The notes: a model not told the origin generated them from the letters alone. Shown: positions 1-7,456, counted from the stretch's first letter. The stretch is 11,516 bases of DNA from Ferroplasmaceae archaeon UBA567 (GCA_002505185.1 DAUP01000052.1:30304-41819), one strand, 5' to 3'. A program made the numbers and translations.

Positions 1-51
1 GATTAGTGCACCCACGCCATAGCATTTGGAAAACATTGAAAAATGGTACTC

Positions 52-924
52 CTAGGTCAATAAAAAGAAAATGGATGTAAAGTCACGTGAATAACTTAAT
101 TTATATCTATTTGAAATAGAAGTTACAATTTTGTCAATATTATAAAATTTATCAACATATTGTTGTATTCTGTCATCACTTATTAAAAAATAGGATGCAA
201 AATTATTGCACCACTTCTCTATTTTATCACTGCTGCTGTAATTACTATCCTCATCTAATTCGTTAATTCCCAGTAGTATATGTGCATACTCATGGAATAA
301 TGTAAATATTCTAGAAGTGGGGTCATCTCTAGAATTCAATACAATAATATATGGGTTCTTATCTATTAACGATAATCCTCTTATATCCTCAAATGGGAAT
401 TGCATTACCAATATATTGTTGTCCTCTACTTGAGTTCTAAATTTACGTAATACATCATATTTAGTTTTGCTTTGTAATTGATTATCAAGATCGAAAAATT
501 TCTTTCTTTCATTTTCAGCTATTTCTTTTGGGTTAGTCTTAATGGAATATCGCTCTATATTAGCCTCTTTTCGCAGATTTAAATTATTATAAAGATTATA
601 AACAACATCTTGTAAAAATGTAATACGCTTTATCATCAACAATGTATCGTAGGATTTTTGGTCTGTGTTATTATATGTCCTGAAAACACGCATTGGTTCC
701 TCGTTCGGTGGTTTATCTGATAAAAATATTAATGGACTAACTCTAACATTTTTTGCCAGTTTTTGTAACTGAATGTATGTAGGCTTATCCAAGTTATTGA
801 TCCATTTATCAAAAATGTTTTTAGTAATTCCGATTTTTTTTATAATTACTTCCTCTGGCATGTTTATATTTTTTATTGACCATTTAATTATTTCGGGATT
901 AACATTTACCTTAAAGGTTCTCAT
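52..924 (-). CDS. HTH plus ImmA/IrrE-type zinc metallopeptidase (COG2856-like)
   Basis: This protein of 290 aa has an N-terminal XRE-like helix-turn-helix region (about residues 10-65) and a C-terminal ImmA/IrrE metallopeptidase domain. The zinc site is visible as HEYAH at about residues 211-215 inside LFHEYAHILLG, with a likely third ligand Glu236 in EKWCNNFASYF. Family members cleave or regulate repressor-like partners. In archaea and bacteria HTH-ImmA proteins often sit beside a small toxin gene, but no such gene is visible in the 51 bases left downstream. An in-frame ATG lies 9 nt upstream at 933. The start at 924 is preferred because the TATA-like box at 946-953 is centred 25 nt before it, the leaderless spacing, against about 16 nt for the upstream ATG. 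The C terminus (SRDFTSIFFLLT) ends sooner after the zinc domain than in many relatives, so a late truncation is possible. The family call is firm; the biological role is not known. Confidence 0.85.
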   Translation of the reverse strand: MRTFKVNVNPEIIKWSIKNINMPEEVIIKKIGITKNIFDKWINNLDKPTYIQLQKLAKNVRVSPLIFLSDKPPNEEPMRVFRTYNNTDQKSYDTLLMIKRITFLQDVVYNLYNNLNLRKEANIERYSIKTNPKEIAENERKKFFDLDNQLQSKTKYDVLRKFRTQVEDNNILVMQFPFEDIRGLSLIDKNPYIIVLNSRDDPTSRIFTLFHEYAHILLGINELDEDSNYSSSDKIEKWCNNFASYFLISDDRIQQYVDKFYNIDKIVTSISNRYKLSYSRDFTSIFFLLT

Positions 925-945
925 TAAAAACATATAATAAAAATA

Positions 946-953
946 TATTTAAA
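946..953 (-). promoter_or_regulatory. TATA-like box of the ImmA-type gene
   Basis: The minus strand reads TTTAAATA here, centred about 25 nt before the ATG at 924. There is no Shine-Dalgarno site, which fits a leaderless archaeal transcript and decides between the two candidate starts of the downstream gene. Confidence 0.6.
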
Positions 954-1337
954 CGATTGCTATTAAATTAATCTGTTGCATAATCTTCCGTATTATATTT
1001 TCTTTAAGTTATAATTTCGATCAGTTATTACTTTCATATTTCGATATAATCCTCCTATATACATCCTCATACGACACCCCTGCCATACGTATTTTATTGA
1101 CTTTACAGGTACTTCAATATAACCTCCATTATATATATAAAATATAAAAAAGCCTTCTCAGAATCCTACCGGTCTTTCAAGCCTCTTTTACCGATTTTAT
1201 TCCTTTCTAAGGCACACATTTCCGACTTTTCCATGGAAATGTAATAATCTTAGCAATTAACAATAAGGGAAGGATTATCACTAAAAACAATAGAGATAAA
1301 GTATCCGCGATTGACTGATCAGAAATATTGTAATAAA

Positions 1338-1345
1338 TTTTATAT
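1338..1345 (+). promoter_or_regulatory. TATA-like box of the 78-aa protein gene
   Basis: TTTATATA, within a longer AT stretch, is centred about 25 nt before the ATG at 1367. No Shine-Dalgarno site lies between them, so a leaderless transcript is likely. Confidence 0.6.
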
Positions 1346-1366
1346 ATATTTTCACGTTATTCCTTT

Positions 1367-1603
1367 ATGTCGAAGATACAAAATTATAACGATGCCGAAA
1401 ATGAGGCTAAAACATGGTTAAATGATAAATATCCAAAGAATCTTGGTGCCAAATTCACTAAAATATGGAAGGAAGATGAAACTACATGGAGTATCACTGG
1501 AACTGTTTTAATTAAAATAGGTATGATGAAAAAAGCAAGAAAGACCTTTAAATTACAGTTAGGTTCAGAAAGTGGAGAAATAATAGGGTATAGTGACTAT
1601 TAA
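1367..1603 (+). CDS. Small hypothetical protein, 78 aa (weakly PepSY-like)
   Basis: I do not recognise this gene with certainty. It encodes a soluble, lysine-rich, probably cytoplasmic protein with no signal peptide or membrane segment. An N-terminal helix (about residues 5-20, NYNDAENEAKTWLNDKY) is followed by alternating strands around WSITGTVLIK and KTFKLQLGSESGEIIGYSDY. The pattern of helix, then WxxxGxV strand, then a strand ending in a GEI-type turn resembles PepSY-like small domains; that is inference from pattern alone. The start is supported by the TATA-like box 25 nt upstream. A T8 tract 31 nt after the stop suggests a short monocistronic transcript. The gene is probably real because promoter, start and terminator signals all agree. 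Confidence 0.7.
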   Translation: MSKIQNYNDAENEAKTWLNDKYPKNLGAKFTKIWKEDETTWSITGTVLIKIGMMKKARKTFKLQLGSESGEIIGYSDY

Positions 1604-1634
1604 TTTGCCATAATTGCAAAAATAACTCCCAATA

Positions 1635-1642
1635 TTTTTTTT
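1635..1642 (+). terminator. T8 tract, probable archaeal terminator
   Basis: Eight consecutive T residues lie 31 nt after the stop of the 78-aa gene. Archaeal RNA polymerase often terminates at such oligo-T tracts without a hairpin. A separate 6-bp inverted repeat, CTGGGA and TCCCAG around a 5-nt loop, follows at 1663-1679. Confidence 0.5.
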
Positions 1643-1830
1643 ATCGGATCATCTCCTGACAGCTGGGATAATTTCCCAGTGACAATAAAGGCTATTTAGA
1701 AGACCACTGAAGGATAAAAGCCTGAACATGTTATAGGGAAAAATCAACGTAAATATGTATTACCCTGATAAATTCTTATGTTATGGAACACCGTTCGAGC
1801 TCTTCAACCATATGGAAGTTAAGCAAAAAT

Positions 1831-1838
1831 TTTATATG
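1831..1838 (+). promoter_or_regulatory. TATA-like box of the DUF973-like gene
   Basis: TTTATATG is centred about 26 nt before the ATG at 1860. This supports a leaderless start there rather than at the upstream in-frame ATG at 1755, whose extra 35 residues would be encoded across this promoter. Confidence 0.55.
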
Positions 1839-1859
1839 GTATTATTATTTAATTATATA

Positions 1860-2519
1860 ATGGAAACTGAACAGGAAATAAAATTACAATCTTTTAGAAA
1901 ATTAAAACTTGCAGCTCTTCTTAATATTATTACCATTATCCTTGTTGTAATCTTCACTATTCTTGCTTTTTATGTCTTTATATCCATGGCCATGAATGCC
2001 GTAGCAAATAATATATCTCCCGGTTCAACCGGCAGTTACATTTTCAAGAGGATAACATCTGACCACTATTACATTATATTGTTTTCTTCAATTTATGCGT
2101 TTTTTGCAATTACAGGTGTGTATTCAGTTTATCTGTATTCGAGATCAATTCTCCTTTTATCATCATTTAATAAGAATTTAAATGGACCAGCAAAGTTTTC
2201 AAAATATTTATACCTGATTATTATCGTGGCATACCTATCTGAAATTTTATATGTTTATTTTGAATTCTTTTCAGTACCTAATATACCAGTTTTTATACTT
2301 TATATTTCACTGGTCATCGTGGAATTTTTTCTTATAATATACCTCTTTATTGGAATCTATAGGATCGGTGTGATTTATAATAGCAGTTCAATTAGACTCG
2401 GTTCAATATTTTATTTTATACCATTTCTGGATCTTGCAGCACCTTTTCTTTTGTATTCTGGAAGCAAGAAACTGATATTTGAAAATGAAGAAATAGATGA
2501 TAATGTATTGAAATCTTAA
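1860..2519 (+). CDS. DUF973-like integral membrane protein
   Basis: This membrane protein of 219 aa (from METEQEIKLQSF) has a short charged N terminus and about five hydrophobic segments, roughly residues 17-45, 66-97, 110-137, 141-170 and 183-203. The N-terminal pattern of an acidic helix, then SFRKLKLAALLNII, and the final segment FIPFLDLAAPFLLYSGSKKL, resemble archaeal DUF973 proteins of Thermoplasma and Sulfolobus, whose function is unknown. The reading frame stays open upstream to an ATG at 1755, but those residues look unlike the family start and the TATA box spacing favours 1860. The last stop base pairs are shared tail to tail with the convergent nuclease-helicase gene. The membrane nature is sure; the DUF973 assignment is moderate. 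Confidence 0.7.
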   Translation: METEQEIKLQSFRKLKLAALLNIITIILVVIFTILAFYVFISMAMNAVANNISPGSTGSYIFKRITSDHYYIILFSSIYAFFAITGVYSVYLYSRSILLLSSFNKNLNGPAKFSKYLYLIIIVAYLSEILYVYFEFFSVPNIPVFILYISLVIVEFFLIIYLFIGIYRIGVIYNSSSIRLGSIFYFIPFLDLAAPFLLYSGSKKLIFENEEIDDNVLKS

Positions 2520-4420
2520 TTTTTAAGCCTGTACATCTCTATTCTTGATTTTACAAATTTTTCCGTCTCTTTATTCACAAAGTAGACAAAAACTCCATAT
2601 CTTGCCCTTGTGAGAAGAATTCTGTATATATTTTTAACATGCTCTGTGAACTTTGCCTTTCCACGCCTAATTACCGGGTCTTTAGAATTCTCAGGTTTTC
2701 CAGTCCATTCATTTATGGTGCAATCATACACTAAATCGTTTCCCCATATAAGAAATATATAATCGAATTCAAAACCCTGGATGGTGTAAATGCTTCCAAC
2801 CTGATCTGAACATCTTGGATCCAATGGCCACAGGTTCCAGGGAGGAGTATCGGGCTTTTTAGTAAATTTAATTTTAGCAAAATCCTTCAGTTCCCAGGTA
2901 GCCTTGAAATCACCTATAACAATATCATTTTTCAATGTTCCATCCTCGTTTGGGTCACTCCATGGCCAGCAGAATCCAGCTACCATTCTTGCAGAATTTT
3001 CACTTTTTGAATTCAATTGATTCATTTTGTTTCTTAGAATAAAAGGCGAATCCACGATGGTGAATTTCATTTTCTCATTCTTAGTCAGGAATTCGTTGCC
3101 AGTATCATTTATATTGAGCAATGACTCGACCCAGTTTAAATATCCGTCTGAACCGCTGCATCTGAACTGGGTCTTTAATGAAAATGTATAAACATCGGCA
3201 TTAAACTTGTCCGCCGTATCTTTTATCAGGTCTATGCTTCCTATTTCTTCAGGTCTCACTACCTGGTATTCATCAATGAAAAATACCGATACTTTTGCCA
3301 CATTAATCAGCTCTTCAATCTGTGGTAAAGTGCTTCTTCTATCGACTTTTGTGAATCTGTTATTACTGGATTTCCTTATTCTATGGGCTTCATCAGCAAT
3401 CAGTACATCTACATCGTTTGCCATGGTGTTTGCGAAGGAATTGAAGTACAAAAATAAATTTCTTGCACTTTTTATTTTATCTGAACTTACTATTTTCTGC
3501 AATGATGATGTGAATGATTTTGAACCGGTTGCGTGATATACTCTTAATCCATTTGATAACAGCTCTGCCATAGCATTTAAAGCTATAACGGATTTGCCTG
3601 TGCCAGGACCACCCGACACAATGATCACTGACTTTTTATTGGAACGTGATGCTTTTTTTGCCCTATCAATAATAGTATTATTTGCAAGTATCTGGTCATC
3701 AATTAATGAAAACACCTTCTGATTCCTCAATATATCAGAAGTGAAATCAATCAGTTTTTTTGATGGTTTTATGTCGCTGGTTATAAAATCATTATAAATT
3801 TGAAAGCCGCCTCCATTTGATAGCTTATCTTTCAGGTAGTTACCAAATTTCATAAAATCTCCCTTAGTAAATAAAGGAAATTTTGTTAGCACATTATTAA
3901 ATGAGTTGTTTAGGAGTGCAGCATTTGGTGATGCTGAGTAATTGTGGCAGTATGCACATCCGTACAATTTATAATCATCTGAATTGAACATTGGCATGAA
4001 ATCTTTCAAATAGTAATAGTATCCGGATACCTGTATCGATGGATGGGGTTCGCTTCTCAGTGCATTTCCAACATAGGTTATAATATTGCCATCAATTTGT
4101 GATAATTCTGCCTTTGACCATTGCTTCAATTCTATAATTATTACATTTTGGGAATTTTCAGATCCACGACCCATTAGAATAACATCTATCCTTCTTGCAC
4201 TATAAGGCAATTCATACTCGATTACTACATAAATATCCAGAAGATTATTATTTTGAAGTTCATTTTTGACAAATTGGAAGGAATTGTTCCATGCACTGTA
4301 TTCTCCAGGAGATGGATTATGGCCATAATAGTTAACAAAGGATTTTTTAACAATATCTGAGAGCCTGTTATGGTTTATATCTTCTATAAGTGCCTGAGAG
4401 GAATTTTCATACAAACGCAT
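2516..4420 (-). CDS. PD-(D/E)XK nuclease-like plus DUF2075 (Schlafen group 3-like) helicase
   Basis: This 634-aa protein has a nuclease-like N-terminal domain (about 35-130) and a superfamily 1 helicase-like domain of the DUF2075/Schlafen group 3 type (about 265-615). Nuclease-type residues are Glu68 or Glu70 in IEYELP, Asp79 in RRIDVIL and Glu97/Lys99 in IIIELKQW. The ATPase shows Walker A GGPGTGKS (270-277), Walker B ADEAHR with Asp343-Glu344, FFIDEYQ (380-386), QFRCSGSDGYLNW (418-430), AGFCWPW (481-487), IYTIQGFEFDYI (544-555) and the arginine motif ILLTRARYG (601-609). All core motifs are intact, so an active enzyme on DNA or RNA is likely. The length matches full-length bacterial relatives of this architecture. 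It is transcribed alone, with a TATA-like box at 4441-4448 centred 24 nt before the ATG. A role in nucleic-acid defence is plausible from the family but is inference. Confidence 0.85.
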   Translation of the reverse strand: MRLYENSSQALIEDINHNRLSDIVKKSFVNYYGHNPSPGEYSAWNNSFQFVKNELQNNNLLDIYVVIEYELPYSARRIDVILMGRGSENSQNVIIIELKQWSKAELSQIDGNIITYVGNALRSEPHPSIQVSGYYYYLKDFMPMFNSDDYKLYGCAYCHNYSASPNAALLNNSFNNVLTKFPLFTKGDFMKFGNYLKDKLSNGGGFQIYNDFITSDIKPSKKLIDFTSDILRNQKVFSLIDDQILANNTIIDRAKKASRSNKKSVIIVSGGPGTGKSVIALNAMAELLSNGLRVYHATGSKSFTSSLQKIVSSDKIKSARNLFLYFNSFANTMANDVDVLIADEAHRIRKSSNNRFTKVDRRSTLPQIEELINVAKVSVFFIDEYQVVRPEEIGSIDLIKDTADKFNADVYTFSLKTQFRCSGSDGYLNWVESLLNINDTGNEFLTKNEKMKFTIVDSPFILRNKMNQLNSKSENSARMVAGFCWPWSDPNEDGTLKNDIVIGDFKATWELKDFAKIKFTKKPDTPPWNLWPLDPRCSDQVGSIYTIQGFEFDYIFLIWGNDLVYDCTINEWTGKPENSKDPVIRRGKAKFTEHVKNIYRILLTRARYGVFVYFVNKETEKFVKSRIEMYRLKN

Positions 4421-4440
4421 ATAATAAGATAATTGAATGT

Positions 4441-4448
4441 TATATAAA
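4441..4448 (-). promoter_or_regulatory. TATA-like box of the nuclease-helicase gene
   Basis: The minus strand reads TTTATATA, centred about 24 nt before the ATG at 4420, with no Shine-Dalgarno site between. This fits a leaderless, separately transcribed gene. Confidence 0.6.
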
Positions 4449-4980
4449 TTATTATTTATTAGCCTGCGTCTACTACATATCTAATGTTGCTATAATAGGA
4501 TGATATTGGATGATATGTTTCTAACAAAAAAATTCTTTCTAGAATGAATTATCTTCAATGTTAAAATTTATTGCTCTTCTCATTTTCCTGTGGGTTGTTC
4601 GAGAGAGATGAAATCTAAAAACTCCAGATATTACGGGAATCATGGCGAAACATATTGCATTACTATCAAGATATAGAATCATTAACTTGAGTATCCCGGG
4701 AAATAGGGATTGGTTGTGAATATCAGTGAATTATACCCATAGAAGTCTGATGACCATAAAAATATATTTGAAATATTGCTCATAAATATATCGATTAAAG
4801 AGAAGCAAGAAATCTCATCATAATGCATCGAGGTTGCCTGTTTCACTGATTAAGTTTCCAATTACATACGAACTTATATTCAATACTTTGAGTGGAGAGA
4901 CATTATATTTATCAGCGTTAAATTCCCAGTGCTGCACGTGTACTTTTTATAAGAACTAAAGCCTTATTCTAATACTCCTA

Positions 4981-5010
4981 CTATTCCTATAGTAATTTCT
5001 ATAAGAATAG
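4981..5010. repeat. Near-perfect inverted repeat followed by T5
   Basis: The arms CTATTCCTATAG (4981-4992) and CTATAAGAATAG (4999-5010) pair at 11 of 12 positions around the 6-nt loop TAATTT. Five T residues follow at 5011-5015. It could be a protein-binding site, an RNA hairpin with a terminator-like tail, or chance in AT-rich DNA. Confidence 0.5.
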
Positions 5011-5077
5011 TTTTTAAGTATCCTTTGTGCATATTCAGCCCTTTTTTTAATTCGTTAGTTTTTTTTATTATTTTATA

Positions 5078-5109
5078 TGTAAATAGCCCTATAAACTCGT
5101 GTATTTACA
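5078..5109. promoter_or_regulatory. Candidate operator, 8-bp inverted repeat upstream of the operon
   Basis: TGTAAATA (5078-5085) and TATTTACA (5102-5109) are exact inverted copies separated by 16 bp. The right arm ends 35 bp before the TATA-like box of the transporter operon, a position suited to an activator or repressor. No regulator gene for this operon is visible in the window. Confidence 0.35.
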
Positions 5110-5144
5110 GTATCTGTGATTCCCCGGAGAGTTATAGTGAAAGT

Positions 5145-5152
5145 CTATATAA
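5145..5152 (+). promoter_or_regulatory. TATA-like box of the transporter operon
   Basis: CTATATAA is centred about 24 nt before the ATG at 5172 and about 17 nt before the in-frame ATG at 5166. The first distance fits leaderless initiation better. Confidence 0.55.
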
Positions 5153-5171
5153 CAAAATTGTATAAATGAAT

Positions 5172-6443
5172 ATGAATCCTGCTGCAGAGGTTGAGGATTT
5201 AAAATGGAGTCCGGTTCATAGCCTTCTTTTTCTGTCTTTTTCGATAGGAACTGGTGTTGAGGCGTACATATATTCGCTATCGTACATAGCTACATCATGG
5301 GTTGCAATGCCACGTTCCCTTCTTGCTCTTTTAGCTGTATGGCCACCACTATGGTTATTAATCGGCGGGGCTTTTGCAGGTCCACTTGCAGACTGGATTG
5401 GCAGGAAAAAAACATTATTTATTACTCTTGGAATATATGCAGCAGGCGCCACTGGCCTAATTTTTAGTTATACATATGCTACAATCCTTATATTTATTGG
5501 TCTCCTACTATTTGCTTCCGGTGGTGAATATAATACCATATTAACTGCAACACATGAGTTGTTCCCAAGAAAATATCGAAGCAGGGTATTATTTCTTGAA
5601 CTTAACTTTACAAACATAGGTGGTTCTGTTGCAGCCATACTTTCGTTGCTTGTAATATCCTCAATAGTATTCCAGAGAGAATTGCTGGGAGTCACACTAC
5701 TCATGTCTATACTTATTATGTATATTATACGTTTAAGATTGCCTGAATCCGTTATGTGGCTTGAGGCTAAGGGAAGATATAACCAGGCCAACACTGAACT
5801 TGAAAAATATTACGGTGCACAGCCCGAAAACGACAAACTTGTAAGACCATTAAAATTACCATCTCTATGGTTTAGGATAGTGATAGGCGGTATAGTGGGC
5901 TGGGCTTACACTGCAGGTTTTAGCCTTATCGTTCTGACGTTAGGTCCATATTTCTTTCCATCACTGACAGACTGGCTAATATTTATATTTGGCATTGTAG
6001 CATTTATAGCGGGATTTATTGGAATGGTTGCAGATAAATTCAGTAGAAAGCGTTTTCTGTTAATTTCAGCAATACTGGTTGTAATTTTTGCATACCTGTT
6101 TATACCTACCATGAAACTCTGGATTACAGATACTTTTATTTTCTGGTTCTTATTTATAGGTGTATCCATATTCATAAACATTTATTTCCTGGCTGAGGAT
6201 ACATTAAAATCGGAAATATGGCCAACTCGGAGAAGAGGACTTTATTCAGCTATTGTAAGAGTAATATCTCTTGGGGGATCTATACCAGTTATATTTCTGG
6301 CTGTAAATCTTCCCATTATCTCTTATATGTGGCTCGGCATAGGAATTTTTGGAACCGGGCTTGTTGCATCCATTGCCTGGTATATCTGGGGGACTGAAAC
6401 TAGCAAAGGAAAGAGCGTTAGAATTTGGGACGAGGTGAAATAA
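5172..6443 (+). CDS. MFS transporter, sugar/metabolite porter-like
   Basis: This 423-aa protein has about twelve hydrophobic segments in two halves and belongs to the major facilitator superfamily. The loop 2-3 signature GPLADWIGRKK is at about residues 70-80 and its second-half counterpart MVADKFSRKR at about 285-294. ELFPRKYRSR after segment 4 and LPESVMWLEAKGRYNQA before the central loop resemble the sugar porter and related proton symporter families (PF00083-like). It is probably a proton-coupled importer in the cytoplasmic membrane; the substrate is unknown. Two ATGs lie 6 nt apart (5166, 5172); the second is chosen from TATA spacing, but the choice is fine-grained. Its stop overlaps the start of the glycohydrolase-family gene by one base (TAATG), so it is the first gene of a coupled three-gene operon. 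The substrate is best guessed from the two downstream enzymes, pointing to a nucleoside-like or ribosylated compound. Confidence 0.88.
   Translation: MNPAAEVEDLKWSPVHSLLFLSFSIGTGVEAYIYSLSYIATSWVAMPRSLLALLAVWPPLWLLIGGAFAGPLADWIGRKKTLFITLGIYAAGATGLIFSYTYATILIFIGLLLFASGGEYNTILTATHELFPRKYRSRVLFLELNFTNIGGSVAAILSLLVISSIVFQRELLGVTLLMSILIMYIIRLRLPESVMWLEAKGRYNQANTELEKYYGAQPENDKLVRPLKLPSLWFRIVIGGIVGWAYTAGFSLIVLTLGPYFFPSLTDWLIFIFGIVAFIAGFIGMVADKFSRKRFLLISAILVVIFAYLFIPTMKLWITDTFIFWFLFIGVSIFINIYFLAEDTLKSEIWPTRRRGLYSAIVRVISLGGSIPVIFLAVNLPIISYMWLGIGIFGTGLVASIAWYIWGTETSKGKSVRIWDEVK
6432..6438 (+). promoter_or_regulatory. Shine-Dalgarno site for the glycohydrolase-family gene
   Basis: GAGGTGA lies four bases before the ATG at 6443 and matches the archaeal 16S rRNA 3' end. 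It selects this ATG over the in-frame ATG at 6425 and contrasts with the leaderless first genes nearby. Confidence 0.75.
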
Positions 6444-7456
6444 TGAATGTTAATCCAGATAAGCTAAAGAATAAAATTTATGGGGCACTTTATGGTGTTG
6501 CCATTGGGGATGCCATTGGAATGCCTACAACATTTATGAGCAGAGACGATATAAAAGGAAAATACGGGGTAGTAACAGATTTCCTTCAGGCCCCAATGGA
6601 AGGCTCCGTTCATTCAAAACTTGTCCGCGGAGAATATACAGATGATACGGAAATGACTTTTATGCTGGCGCAGTCAATTGCTTCTAAAAAATTGGTGGAT
6701 CCTGAGGATATTTCCAGACGGCTGGTTAGCTGGGCCGATGAGAATAATATACTCAATACAACATTAATAGGTCCAAGCACAAGAAAAGCCATTATAAGTT
6801 TAAAATCTGGCATATCCTATAAATTCACAGGTGTTGGAGGGACAACAAATGGCTGTGCCATGAAAATTAGCCCTGTAGGAATTTTTGATGCATTTAGACC
6901 TGATGAGAGTACCGTTAATGACGTAATAAATGCATGTATGTGCACTCACCACACCGCAATAGCAATATCCGGTGCATCAGCAATATGTTTTGCTGTCAAA
7001 TCTGCAATATCTGGCCATTCTAATGTCGATGATATTCTCAAATCGGCTCTCAGAGGTGCTGATCTCGGATCCACATTAATGGGAAATCCCAAAATATCTG
7101 TATCATCTAGGATTCGGGAAGCGGTATCCATAGCAGATAAATACGAAAATTTTGATGATTATCTGGATAGCCTTTATAACTTCATATTAAAACCCAAGGG
7201 AGCTTTAACAGAAGATTCTGTCCCAGTAGCCTTATCAATATTTATTAAATCTCGCGGAAATTTTAGAGATGCAATATTAATGGCCTGTAATTTGGGTGGT
7301 GATTCAGATACTATAGGTGCAATGACCGGTGCGATTGCCGGGTCATATGCAGATATAAGTAACATCCCAGAAAACTGGATAAATACCATTAAGGTTTCAA
7401 ATAAAATAAATATAGAAGGCTTAGGGGGTGAGTTATTCGATGCCATGCAAGTATGA
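6443..7456 (+). CDS. ADP-ribosylglycohydrolase family enzyme
   Basis: This 337-aa protein has the motifs of the binuclear-metal ADP-ribosylglycohydrolase (DraG/ARH) family: GDAIGMPTTF at residues 22-31, metal-binding EYTDDTEM at 64-71, GPSTR at 110-114, TTNGCAMKISPVG at 134-146, CTHHTAIAISGA at 167-178 and GGDSDTIGAMTGAIAGS at 285-301. The aspartates of TDDT and DSDT, which bind the metals in characterised members, are present, so activity is likely. The family cleaves N-glycosidic bonds of ADP-ribosylated proteins, and some members act on small ribosylated compounds. Its place between an importer and a PfkB kinase favours small-molecule catabolism over protein modification; this is inference. 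The start at 6443 overlaps the transporter stop and has a strong Shine-Dalgarno site. The 3' end overlaps the kinase gene by 17 bases. Length is normal for the family. Confidence 0.88.
   Translation: MNVNPDKLKNKIYGALYGVAIGDAIGMPTTFMSRDDIKGKYGVVTDFLQAPMEGSVHSKLVRGEYTDDTEMTFMLAQSIASKKLVDPEDISRRLVSWADENNILNTTLIGPSTRKAIISLKSGISYKFTGVGGTTNGCAMKISPVGIFDAFRPDESTVNDVINACMCTHHTAIAISGASAICFAVKSAISGHSNVDDILKSALRGADLGSTLMGNPKISVSSRIREAVSIADKYENFDDYLDSLYNFILKPKGALTEDSVPVALSIFIKSRGNFRDAILMACNLGGDSDTIGAMTGAIAGSYADISNIPENWINTIKVSNKINIEGLGGELFDAMQV
7424..7431 (+). promoter_or_regulatory. Shine-Dalgarno site for the PfkB kinase gene
   Basis: GGGGGTGA lies 8 bases before the ATG at 7440, inside the 3' end of the glycohydrolase-family gene. 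It supports that ATG over the in-frame GTG at 7428, which lies within the site itself. Confidence 0.7.

Larger units (their letters stand above)
934..1366. other. Gene-poor interval with possible decayed frame
   Basis: No intact gene is seen in these 433 bases. The interval separates two divergent transcripts and holds the two TATA boxes. On the minus strand, about 1021-1130 reads like protein if one frameshift is allowed (see findings). At 1216-1242 the arms ACATTTCC and GGAAATGT form an 8-bp inverted repeat with an 11-nt loop. It overlaps the 12-bp palindrome TTTCCATGGAAA at 1228-1239. No RNA gene was recognised. Confidence 0.5.
4421..5171. other. 750-bp intergenic region with inverted repeats
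   Basis: No convincing gene is seen on either strand; the longest frames are short and lack start signals. The interval holds the promoter of the minus-strand nuclease-helicase gene and of the plus-strand transporter operon. Other structure is a tandem 10-bp near-repeat GGATGATATT/GGATGATATG at 4498-4517, an inverted repeat followed by T5 at 4981-5015, a T-rich stretch at 5042-5074 and an 8-bp inverted repeat at 5078-5109. No tRNA-like or snoRNA-like arrangement was recognised. Confidence 0.5.

Noticed and set aside
1..36. Possible start of a further minus-strand gene (ATG at 36) after the ImmA-type gene
   Set aside because: Only twelve codons are available, they match no family I know, and the alternative ATGs in this stretch are equally weak.
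1755..1859. N-terminal extension of the DUF973-like gene from the ATG at 1755
   Set aside because: The extra 35 residues do not resemble the family start and would be encoded across a well-spaced TATA box at 1831-1838.
3207..3536. Plus-strand 109-codon frame inside the nuclease-helicase gene
   Set aside because: It is antisense to conserved helicase motifs and rich in Ser/Leu typical of shadow frames.
4585..4610. GTTCGAGA, reminiscent of a tRNA T-loop
   Set aside because: No flanking stems, anticodon arm or acceptor pairing could be built around it.
4588..4735. Short frames starting at ATGs near 4610 and 4643
   Set aside because: At about 25 codons they have no family resemblance and no TATA box at leaderless distance.
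4748..4850. TGATGA followed by a distant CTGA, as in a C/D box RNA
   Set aside because: The C box lacks the preceding purine, spacing is about 100 nt, and no D' or C' boxes are seen.
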